Positions 57,503 to 64,000 of a stretch of DNA of 64,000 nt are shown piece by piece. The stretch spans positions 58,545 through 122,544 of the forward strand of contig CBDCGI010000001.1 in the NCBI GenBank assembly GCA_965216725.1. Direction: 5' to 3'. The stretch comes from JACZUI01 sp965216725. GTDB taxonomy: Bacteria > Actinomycetota > Acidimicrobiia > Spongiisociales > ZC4RG35. Position 1 is the first letter of the stretch. Each line of letters starts with the position of its first letter. The position numbers and the translations under genes are program-made. The notes beneath the pieces were generated by a model. It made no database searches, was not told the origin of the DNA, and worked only from the letters and a program-made list of their open reading frames with translations.

Positions 57503-58585
57503 TCAGACGATCTCGGCCACGATCTCATCAGGGAGTCTGCCTTTGGCCATTTCGCGGACGCCACCCGGAAGAAGCAACACGGACGAGGTAGCCATGGCAA
57601 CCCGCTTGCCCTCGCTGTTGACGATGTCGGCAGCGGCCATCCTCACTCGCCGTCCACGATGGGTGACTTCTCCATGAGCGGTGAGATCACCACTGTTGAT
57701 CAAGGCCGGACGCATGAAACGCACGTTGAGGTCGAGGGTCCCAAAGACATCGCCGGGGCCGAGGGTGGAGTAGACGGCTCCGCCCATGGCATGGTCGGCT
57801 AGCCACGCCAGCACGCCCCCGTACACCGATGGCCCGCCGTTGGAAAACCAGGGCGAAGTGGGCAACGTGAGAGTGCCCACGCCGTCATCTATCGAGGAGA
57901 CACTGAGGCCAGTGGTCCGGTGAATCGGGAAGACGTATTCCTTGTTCACCAATCGCCTTTGTATCTCGATGGGCACGCCATTGATGATCTCGTCCTGGGT
58001 GACGTACGCATCGCCCGGTGGCGGCTCGCGTAGGTAGGGATCGGGGGGATCGACGGGTCCGGTATCGGGCTCGGGGAGTTCGATATCCGGATCCACGGGC
58101 ACGTCGATGATCAGGCATTTCGTCGAGCCCCAGGCCAGAAGCCGGCCGTTTTGATCGGTGATGCTCACCGTCGACAACCCGACCTGGCGGCTGAGATGTA
58201 TGGTCTCGGCCCGCCCCACCAACACGCTCGTCTCCCGGGTTGCCGGCCTGACGAACGACATGTTCAGCTCCGAGGTGGTGGCCGTCTTGCCTGCCGGGAG
58301 ACCTGTCCAAAGGGCGGTACCGAGAGGGGCGTCAGCGAACAATGCGAAAACGCCCGCCCACATGATGCCGAACCCGTCTTCGATCCAACGGGTCACCGGC
58401 ATCGAGAAGGTAGCTTTGCCCAAACCGACATCGGTGACGCGGCTTCCGAACATCCGAGACGGCGGAGCGACGGGTAGGTCGCCTCTCATGATCGATCTCA
58501 GACCTTCGAAACCCCGCCGCTGAAACGGACGCAAATCGCCGATTGCGCCCCGGGGCGGCTCGTCGACGATGTAGTCAACAGGCAT
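57503..58585 (-). CDS. Double hotdog acyl-CoA thioesterase-like protein
   Basis: 360 residues from ATG 58585 (MPVDYIVDEPP). Two PaaI-type hotdog domains in tandem: the first with 'GIMWAGVFALFADAPLGTALWTGLPAGKTATTSELNMSFVRPA', the second with 'SVYGGVLAWLADHAMGGAVYSTLGPGDVFGTLDLNVRFMRPAL'. The repeated helix-turn 'GGVLAxxADxAxG' carries the catalytic Asp region of thioesterases. A Pro-rich linker of about 35 residues separates them. Substrate could be an acyl-CoA of fatty or aromatic acid degradation. Its promoter lies back to back with the Phe-leader promoter. Confidence 0.87.
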   Translation of the reverse strand: MPVDYIVDEPPRGAIGDLRPFQRRGFEGLRSIMRGDLPVAPPSRMFGSRVTDVGLGKATFSMPVTRWIEDGFGIMWAGVFALFADAPLGTALWTGLPAGKTATTSELNMSFVRPATRETSVLVGRAETIHLSRQVGLSTVSITDQNGRLLAWGSTKCLIIDVPVDPDIELPEPDTGPVDPPDPYLREPPPGDAYVTQDEIINGVPIEIQRRLVNKEYVFPIHRTTGLSVSSIDDGVGTLTLPTSPWFSNGGPSVYGGVLAWLADHAMGGAVYSTLGPGDVFGTLDLNVRFMRPALINSGDLTAHGEVTHRGRRVRMAAADIVNSEGKRVAMATSSVLLLPGGVREMAKGRLPDEIVAEIV

Positions 58586-58604
58586 CGCCGGAGAACATAC
58601 AGGG

Positions 58605-58634
58605 TTGACATGTTTCGCCGGCGCGATGGATAAT
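58605..58634 (+). promoter_or_regulatory. Promoter of the pheA-aroF leader
   Basis: TTGACA (58605-58610, consensus -35) and GATAAT (58629-58634, 5 of 6 -10 matches), 18-bp spacer. The leader ATG at 58644 is 9 nt after the -10 box, so the transcript is expected to be leaderless or nearly so. Confidence 0.75.
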
Positions 58635-58643
58635 CCGTGCCAT

Positions 58644-58718
58644 ATGACGACCGTCCGAACCACCGGCCCCAGCGGCGACTCCCGGTTCTTCTTCGGCTAC
58701 GTCTACTTCGGCGCCTAG
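58644..58718 (+). CDS. Phe/Tyr leader peptide
   Basis: 24 codons, ATG 58644 to TAG 58716-58718, encoding MTTVRTTGPSGDSR followed by FFFGYVYFGA. The last ten residues contain four Phe and two Tyr. It stands between a consensus promoter and the gene for a chorismate mutase-prephenate dehydratase-DAHP synthase fusion, whose end products are Phe and aromatic amino acids. This is the hallmark of ribosome-mediated attenuation responding to charged tRNA-Phe (and perhaps tRNA-Tyr). The stop codon is in the loop of a 7-bp stem (58708-58724). Confidence 0.8.
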   Translation: MTTVRTTGPSGDSRFFFGYVYFGA

Positions 58719-58724
58719 CGCCGA
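58708..58724 (+). promoter_or_regulatory. Hairpin at the leader stop codon
   Basis: TCGGCGC (58708-58714), loop CTA, GCGCCGA (58718-58724). A C-rich tract and then TTTCTTCT follow (58725-58751), without an intrinsic U-run terminator. The region could act through Rho or by exposing the pheA-aroF start; the exact mechanism is open. Confidence 0.5.
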
Positions 58725-58775
58725 CCTACCCCCACCCCCGCTTTCTTCTGCCACACCGACGAGTTTCGAGATGCC

Positions 58776-60827
58776 ATGAAAGACCCAAAAGAACCAACTC
58801 AAGAATCCATAGAACAGATACGCCACGACATCGACGCTGTCGATACCGAGATTCTCAGGCTCCTCGCCGAGCGCAAGGCGCACAGCCTCCGCATGGCCCG
58901 TGAGAAGGCTCTGTCCGAGACGCCCTCCCGTGATCAGGGGCGAGAGGAGGACCTGATCGCCGATCGCATCAGCGACGCGCTGGATCATGACCTCGACACC
59001 GGGCTGGTGAACCGGCTCTGGCGAGAGATCGTGAACGACTCGGTCCGAGTGCAGCGGGAGCTTCTCGGAGACGAGGGGTTGCAACGCAACACGGTCACAG
59101 CGGCGATCCAGGGAATCGAAGGCTCCTACAGCCAGCTAGCGGCCCAACAGTTCTTCGACGCCCGGGGCCTCGAGCCGACCTACATTTGGGAGAGCACGTT
59201 CTCATCGGCCGTGGACGCCGTGCACCAGGGCAAGGCGGCAGTCGCCGTCTTACCTATCGAGAACACGACTTCGGGCGCCATTTCCGAGGTGTACGACCTC
59301 CTTTTGGCGAGAGACCTGTCGGTGGTGGGTGATGTGAGATTCCGTGTCCGACACTGCCTTCTCGGGGTGCGGGGAGCGTCCGTAGGCGAGGTGAGGCGAA
59401 TCTACGGGCACCCCCAAGCCGTTGCTCAATGCTCAGAATTTCTCGCGGGGCTCGCGGATGTGGAGATTCTGTATTTTTCTGATACGGCCCTGTCGGGAAA
59501 GAAGATCGGTGAGCTCAACGATCCGACGGTTGCGGCACTGGCATCAGAAGACGCCGCCAGGTTGTTCGGGCTTGAGGTGCTGAAGACCGGGATCGGCAAC
59601 CGGTCTCGGAATTACACACGGTTTGTGGTGGTGGCTTCACAGCGGGCCGAGGTTCCCGACGGCGTGCCGGCCAAGACCTCTGTGGTGATGGCGGTGGGCA
59701 ACCATCCCGGAGCCCTCATGGACGCATTGGCCGTGTTTCGAGAGGCCGACATCAACCTGGTGATGCTGGAGTCGAGGCCGATACCGGACAACCCGCGGGA
59801 GGAGCTGTTCTATCTCGACTTCGAAGGCGACGCATCCAAACCCGATGTGGGGGCAGCTCTCGACGAGTTGCGTCGCCGGGTCAGGTTTCTGAAGGTGCTG
59901 GGCTCGTATCCATCGCGGGATCTGAGGCCGAAACCGCTTCGCAAACGGCAAGGCAGTGTCGAACCGACCGGACGCGATGAGCTTCTGGAGCCGACAAGAT
60001 CTCCGGCCACCGGCTCCGGCTACAAACTTGGGAGTCGGGGCCACAAATCCAACAACACCGTGGTCGAGGTCCAGGCGGCGCGGTTTGGAGGAGACGACCT
60101 GGTGCTCATCGGTGGTCCGTGTGCGGTCGAGTCGTGGGACCAGGTGATGGCAACCGCCAAGGCAGTCGCCGACTCCGGGGCTCTGGTGCTGCGTGGCGGG
60201 TGCTTCAAACCGCGAACGTCGCCGTATTCGTTCCAGGGACTTGGTTACGAGGGCTTGGAGATGCTCGTCGAGGCCGGCCGGACGTACGGCCTGCCCGTTG
60301 TCACCGAGGTGCTCTCGCCCGAGGACGTCGACGAAGTTGCCAAGGTGGCCGACATCCTTCAGATCGGTACTCGAAACATGCAGAACTTCTCACTTCTGTC
60401 GGCGGTCGGGCGGTCGCATCGGCCGGTGCTGCTGAAGCGGGGAATGAGCTCGTCGATCGAAGAGCTCTTGCAGGCTGCCGAATATGTGCTGGCGGAGGGC
60501 AACCAACAGGTGATCCTCTGCGAGCGGGGCATCAGGACGTTTGAGACGTCGACGCGCAACACGCTCGACTTGAGTGCGGTTCCGGTGCTCAGGGGCCGGA
60601 CGCACCTTCCGGTGGTTGTCGATCCGTCACACGCAGCCGGGCAACGAGATCTGGTGGCGCCCCTGGCGCTTGCCGCTTCCGCGATTGGTGCCCACGGGAT
60701 CATGGTCGAGGTACATCCTGATCCTGAGAATGCCCTGTCGGACGGGCCCCAGTCGCTCGAACTCGAGCAGTTCGACGCGCTGGCGCGTGCTTTGGGCGTG
60801 CCCCCGCGGCGCCCACAGAACGGATAG
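58776..60827 (+). CDS. Chorismate mutase - prephenate dehydratase - ACT - DAHP synthase fusion
   Basis: 683 residues, three enzymes in one chain. Residues about 10-95: AroQ-type chorismate mutase ('IEQIRHDIDAVDTEILRLLAERKAHSLRMAREK'). About 105-290: prephenate dehydratase ('GSYSQLAAQQFF', 'VLPIENTTSGAISEVYDLL', 'NYTRFVVVA'). About 298-375: ACT domain with 'HPGALMDALAVFREADINLVMLESRP', the Phe-binding G-A-L and E-S-R-P motifs. About 430-675: AroF/KDPG-type DAHP synthase ('DLVLIGGPCAVESWDQVMATAKAV', 'RGGCFKPRTSPYSFQG', 'LKRGMSSS', 'VVDPSHAAGQR'). It thus joins the first step of the shikimate pathway to the Phe branch, with one allosteric ACT domain between. It is preceded by the Phe/Tyr leader at 58644. 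Confidence 0.92.
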   Translation: MKDPKEPTQESIEQIRHDIDAVDTEILRLLAERKAHSLRMAREKALSETPSRDQGREEDLIADRISDALDHDLDTGLVNRLWREIVNDSVRVQRELLGDEGLQRNTVTAAIQGIEGSYSQLAAQQFFDARGLEPTYIWESTFSSAVDAVHQGKAAVAVLPIENTTSGAISEVYDLLLARDLSVVGDVRFRVRHCLLGVRGASVGEVRRIYGHPQAVAQCSEFLAGLADVEILYFSDTALSGKKIGELNDPTVAALASEDAARLFGLEVLKTGIGNRSRNYTRFVVVASQRAEVPDGVPAKTSVVMAVGNHPGALMDALAVFREADINLVMLESRPIPDNPREELFYLDFEGDASKPDVGAALDELRRRVRFLKVLGSYPSRDLRPKPLRKRQGSVEPTGRDELLEPTRSPATGSGYKLGSRGHKSNNTVVEVQAARFGGDDLVLIGGPCAVESWDQVMATAKAVADSGALVLRGGCFKPRTSPYSFQGLGYEGLEMLVEAGRTYGLPVVTEVLSPEDVDEVAKVADILQIGTRNMQNFSLLSAVGRSHRPVLLKRGMSSSIEELLQAAEYVLAEGNQQVILCERGIRTFETSTRNTLDLSAVPVLRGRTHLPVVVDPSHAAGQRDLVAPLALAASAIGAHGIMVEVHPDPENALSDGPQSLELEQFDALARALGVPPRRPQNG

Positions 60828-60844
60828 GGAATAGGGAGAGGAAG

Positions 60845-60868
60845 GAGGCGGCCCTATCGGGTCGCCTC
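60845..60868. terminator. Hairpin between pheA-aroF and leuD (convergent)
   Basis: GAGGCGGCCC (60845-60854) pairs with GGGTCGCCTC (60859-60868) with one G-T pair, loop TATC. It overlaps the leuD stop codon and may end transcription from the left; there is no T-run. Confidence 0.4.
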
Positions 60869-61417
60869 GAACGCGGTGATGTCGGGCTCGTACTCCAAGG
60901 TCATGCTGATGTCGTCGAGCCCTTTGAGGAGCCGGTACTTGCTGTACGGGTCGATTTCGAACCGACGTGACCAGTCGCCGGCGACGACGGTCTGGGACTC
61001 CAAGTCGACTGACATCTCGGTGCCCGGCCGGCTCGACGCCAGCTCCATCAGATATCTGACGTCGGTGGTGGGGAGCTCGACCGTGAGAAGGCCACTCTGG
61101 AACGCGTTGCTCTTGAAGATGTCCGCGAACGAAGGAGCGATGACGGCTTGGATGCCAAGACCGGTCAGAGCCCACACTGCGTGCTCCCGGCTCGATCCAC
61201 ACCCGAAGTTCTCTCCGGTGACCAAGACGTTGCCGCCGGAGTATGCCGGGTTGTTGAGCACGAAAGAAGGGTCGGCGCGCCAGGCGTTGAAGGCGAAATC
61301 TCCGTAGCCAGTGCGTTCGACGCGCTTGAGGTATTTGGCAGGGATGATCTGATCTGTGTCGACGTGAGCCTTGTCGAGAGGTATGGCCTTACCTCTTACC
61401 TCAGAGACGGGGTCCAT
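60854..61417 (-). CDS. leuD: 3-isopropylmalate dehydratase, small subunit
   Basis: 187 residues from ATG 61417, overlapping the leuC stop. It contains 'GKAIPLDKAHVDTDQIIPAKYLKRVERTGYGDFAFNAWR' and the swivel motif 'NVLVTGENFGCGSSREHAVWALTGLGIQAVIAPSFADIF'. With LeuC it isomerises 2- to 3-isopropylmalate in leucine synthesis and also handles citramalate on the cimA route to isoleucine. Third gene in the order leuB-leuC-leuD on the minus strand. Confidence 0.95.
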   Translation of the reverse strand: MDPVSEVRGKAIPLDKAHVDTDQIIPAKYLKRVERTGYGDFAFNAWRADPSFVLNNPAYSGGNVLVTGENFGCGSSREHAVWALTGLGIQAVIAPSFADIFKSNAFQSGLLTVELPTTDVRYLMELASSRPGTEMSVDLESQTVVAGDWSRRFEIDPYSKYRLLKGLDDISMTLEYEPDITAFEATR

Positions 61418-62877
61418 CAGACGACGCTCCTGACGTCCACGAGATGGCCGGCGATGGCAGCGGCAGCAGCCATCTCTGGGCTCATCAGGTGGGTGCGGCC
61501 GCCGGGCCCCTGGCGTCCTTCGAAGTTTCTGTTGGACGTGGAAGCGGCACGTTGTCCTGGGAGAAGGATGTCGGGGTTCATACCGAGGCACATCGAGCAA
61601 CCGGCATCTCTCCACTCGAATCCGGCGTCAAGGAAGACGTCGGCGAGACCTTCCCGTTCGGCCTGGTGCCTGACGAGGCCGGATCCCGGCACGACCATCG
61701 CGTGGATTCCTGAAGCTACCTTCCTGCCCTTGGCCACTCGGGCCGCGGAGCGCAGGTCCTCGATCCTGCCGTTGGTGCATGAGCCGATGAACACGCGATC
61801 GATCGCGATTTCGCTCATGGGGGTTCCTGGAGTGAGCGCCATGTATCGGAGGGCGCGATAGGCGGCTTCCCTCTCCTCCTCGGGCAAGGAGTCCGGTTCG
61901 GGCACGGCGCCGTCGATACCCACGCTTTGGGACGGATTGGTGCCCCATGTGACGTGGGGTGTGATCGTCTCCCCCGAGATCTTCACTTCTCGATCGAAAC
62001 CGGCTTCGGGGTCGCTCGGAAGGCCGTGCCACCGAGCAACAGCCTCCTCCCAACGAGCCCCCTTCGGGGCTCTGGGCCGGGATTGGAGATACTCGAATGT
62101 GGTGTCGTCGGGTGCAATCAGCCCTGCCCTCGCTCCGGCCTCAATCGACATGTTGCACACGGTCATCCGGCCCTCCATGCTCAGGCCTTCGATGACCGGG
62201 CCCATGTATTCGATGACATGGCCGATGCCGCCTTGGACGCCGACCTCCGAGATGATCGCCAGAATCACGTCTTTGGCCGTGACACCGATTCCGGTTGATC
62301 CGGTCACTTCGACCGACATGGTCTTTGGCCGGGTCTGACGGAGAGTTTGAGTGGCAAGGACATGCTCGACCTCCGACGTGCCTATTCCGAAAGCAAGAGC
62401 GCCGAATGCACCATGGGTCGACGTGTGGCTGTCCCCGCAGACGATTGTCATGCCCGGTTGGGTCAGACCCTGCTCGGGGCCTATCACGTGAACGATCCCT
62501 TGCCGGGGATCGAACATGTCGAATAGCTCGACGCCGAAATCTGTGGTGTTGGATCGCATCACGTCGATCTGCTTGGCCGAGAGTGGGTCAGGGTTGGGCT
62601 GATCGCGGTTGAGGGTCGGCACGTTGTGGTCGACCGTGCCGATAGTTAGTTCTGGCCGCCGCACTTTCCGGCCCTCCCGTCGCAGCCCTTCGAATGCCTG
62701 TGGGGAGGTGACCTCGTGAATGAGGTGGAGGTCGATGTAGAGGAGATCCTGGCGCTGCTCGAAGGCTGTTTCGCTGGCTGCGCTTTCGGAAAGAGCGGCT
62801 CGAAGAGCTTGCTCTTGCAGCGGGCTGGGAACTACGTGATCGTCCCAGATCTTGTCGACCATTGCCCGTGGTGTCAC
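61417..62877 (-). CDS. leuC: 3-isopropylmalate dehydratase, large subunit
   Basis: 486 residues. [4Fe-4S] ligands are in 'FIGSCTNGRIEDL' and 'AGCSMCLGMNPD'. Other aconitase-family motifs are 'LHLIHEVTSPQAFEGLR', 'GDSHTSTHGAFGALAFGIGTSEVEHVLATQTL' and 'SNRNFEGRQGPGGRTHLMSPEMAAAAAI'. An extra Ala/Glu-rich segment of about 20 residues (around residues 19-40, 'QEQALRAALSESAASETAFE') stands between the start helix and 'LLYIDLHL' and is not usual for LeuC. It overlaps leuB by four bases and leuD by one base, so the three are translated in series. Confidence 0.94.
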   Translation of the reverse strand: MTPRAMVDKIWDDHVVPSPLQEQALRAALSESAASETAFEQRQDLLYIDLHLIHEVTSPQAFEGLRREGRKVRRPELTIGTVDHNVPTLNRDQPNPDPLSAKQIDVMRSNTTDFGVELFDMFDPRQGIVHVIGPEQGLTQPGMTIVCGDSHTSTHGAFGALAFGIGTSEVEHVLATQTLRQTRPKTMSVEVTGSTGIGVTAKDVILAIISEVGVQGGIGHVIEYMGPVIEGLSMEGRMTVCNMSIEAGARAGLIAPDDTTFEYLQSRPRAPKGARWEEAVARWHGLPSDPEAGFDREVKISGETITPHVTWGTNPSQSVGIDGAVPEPDSLPEEEREAAYRALRYMALTPGTPMSEIAIDRVFIGSCTNGRIEDLRSAARVAKGRKVASGIHAMVVPGSGLVRHQAEREGLADVFLDAGFEWRDAGCSMCLGMNPDILLPGQRAASTSNRNFEGRQGPGGRTHLMSPEMAAAAAIAGHLVDVRSVV

Positions 62878-63950
62878 TGTCGTGCCCCGGCCGTGGCCTC
62901 GGCCACCAAAGAGGCCACCATGTCGCCGACGTCGGACGTGGTGGCACCCATCTCACCGGCTCGCAGGGAGGGTAGGCGTCCTGCCACAACGCCGACGGAT
63001 TCGTCCACTTTCTGCGCCGCGTCGCGCTCTCCGAGCTCTCGAAGCATCAACGCAGCGGCCCCGACGGCAGCGAGTGGATTGATCTGGCCGGTCCCTTCGA
63101 AGCCCGGTGCCGTGCCGCCGATCGGCTCGAACATGGACACCCCTCCTGGGCACACATTGGCCCCGGAAGCTATGCCCATCCCACCCTGGATGGCGGCTCC
63201 GAGATCGGTGATGATGTCGCCGAACATGTTGTCTGTGACAATGACGTCGAACCTGCCCGGATCTTCGATCATCCAGAGGCAGGCCGCATCGACATGGGCA
63301 TATGCAGTACCCACCGATGGGTAGTCAGACGCAACTTCCTGAAAGACACGCTCCCAGAGGTCCCATGCGTAAGTGAGGACGTTGGTCTTGCCGCAGAGAG
63401 TGAGATGACGCCTAGGCCGCTGGATAGCCAACTCGAAGGCGTATCGAACACATCGTTCCACCGCGAACCTGGTGTTGACCGAGACTTGAGTGGCCACCTC
63501 GAAAGGGGACTCCTTGGCCGTGAACTCGCCCTCGCCCGAATAAAGGCCCTCGCTGTTCTCCCTGACAACCACCATGTCGACGCTTGCGGGGTTGGCGGTG
63601 GTCACCGGGCTGGTGACGCCGGCGTGGAGTTTGATCGGCCTCAGGTTGATGTATTGGTCCAACTCGCGACGCAGACGCAGAAGAATCTCCGCCTCGAGGA
63701 TGCCCGGTTTGACCTCGGGGTGGCCGATTGCACCGAACAGGATGGCATCGGCCTGTTTGAGAGCCGCGAGTACCTCGCCGGGAAGGGTCTCTCCGCTGCG
63801 AAGGTACCTCTCACCCCCTAGCTCGTATCGCTCGTAGTCGGGCGCGAATCCGTAGGCGTCGCCAGCGGCGTCGACAACCTTGACCGCCTCCGCCACAACT
63901 TCGGGCCCGGTGCCGTCGCCCGGGATCACCGCGATCCGGTGAGTCCTCAT
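62874..63950 (-). CDS. leuB: 3-isopropylmalate dehydrogenase
   Basis: 358 residues, ATG 63950. 'IAVIPGDGTGPEVVAEAVKVVDAA', 'LLRLRRELDQYINLRPIKL' (substrate-binding Arg residues), 'VVVRENSEGLYSGEG', 'VIVTDNMFGDIITDLGAAIQGG' (metal-binding Asp) and 'VCPGGVSMFEPIGGTAPGFEGTGQINPLA'. It oxidises 3-isopropylmalate to 2-oxoisocaproate. IMDH-like homologues also act on methylmalate in the citramalate route, so this gene may serve both Leu and Ile. It heads the leuBCD cluster; only 50 bp of upstream sequence are in the window. Confidence 0.93.
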   Translation of the reverse strand: MRTHRIAVIPGDGTGPEVVAEAVKVVDAAGDAYGFAPDYERYELGGERYLRSGETLPGEVLAALKQADAILFGAIGHPEVKPGILEAEILLRLRRELDQYINLRPIKLHAGVTSPVTTANPASVDMVVVRENSEGLYSGEGEFTAKESPFEVATQVSVNTRFAVERCVRYAFELAIQRPRRHLTLCGKTNVLTYAWDLWERVFQEVASDYPSVGTAYAHVDAACLWMIEDPGRFDVIVTDNMFGDIITDLGAAIQGGMGIASGANVCPGGVSMFEPIGGTAPGFEGTGQINPLAAVGAAALMLRELGERDAAQKVDESVGVVAGRLPSLRAGEMGATTSDVGDMVASLVAEATAGARQ

Positions 63951-64000
63951 CGGAACGATTCGCTTACTCCTTCCAGGACCTCCACACCTGAGACAACCTC

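Overview
The window is about 60-64% GC, densely packed, and reads as a chromosome segment of a high-GC actinobacterium. The class Acidimicrobiia is my best guess. This rests on Thr-rich lipoprotein linkers, a BldD-like regulator, leaderless-type promoters, and the conserved block rpsT-lepA-hemW-hrcA-dnaJ-rsmE-phoH-HD phosphohydrolase-ybeY-corB/C-era ... recO-uppS-glyS-dnaG-rpoD. The taxon is inferred from gene content, not from a marker search.

Layout. 1-840 is visibly AT-richer (about 50% GC) and holds a partial DUF5343 gene and a small unknown gene; it ends exactly where a rhodanese gene loses its 3' half, so it looks like the end of an inserted island. 1.1-10.8 kb: a UBP zinc-finger protein, a VOC protein, a lipoprotein, a 1,323-residue secreted mosaic metalloprotease/beta-helix/RTX protein, a frameshifted FG-GAP protein and an ABC-2 exporter. 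10.8-13.8 kb: cimA behind a leader-peptide attenuator, mscL and a hydrolase. 13.8-19.7 kb (minus): a complete peptide-type ABC uptake operon whose binding protein appears circularly permuted. 19.8-28.2 kb: leuS, PPK2, comEA-comEC, a DHPS-like protein, holA, rpsT. 28.3-48.8 kb: the translation/heat-shock/replication housekeeping block ending in dnaG-rpoD. 49.1-55.2 kb: an integrative element of about 6 kb inserted in a tRNA-Asn gene. 55.2-58.6 kb: small chromosomal genes. 58.6-64 kb: a Phe/Tyr leader peptide before a chorismate mutase-prephenate dehydratase-DAHP synthase fusion, then leuB-leuC-leuD on the minus strand, running toward the window edge.

How the genes work together. Amino-acid supply is a theme: cimA (2-ketobutyrate for isoleucine) and leuBCD share substrates and enzymes, because isopropylmalate isomerase and dehydrogenase also process citramalate-derived intermediates. 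The PheA-AroF fusion couples entry to the shikimate pathway with the Phe branch. Both cimA and pheA-aroF sit behind short leader peptides rich in their own end-product codons (Leu-Ile-Ile-Ile; Phe-Phe-Phe-Gly-Tyr-Val-Tyr-Phe). In both, the peptide ATG lies 9 nt after a -10 box, suggesting leaderless transcripts and ribosome-mediated attenuation.

The integrative element is well resolved. It has a 43-bp att duplication with a compensatory T-stem pair change, 11-bp-phased TGGCCCA arm repeats at both ends, an excisionase and a tyrosine integrase. A 145-bp nested palindrome precedes xis. Cargo is a lipoprotein, a DUF433/DUF5615 toxin-antitoxin pair, a SEC-C protein and an unrecognised 400-residue protein with a HEPN-like Arg-x4-His motif.
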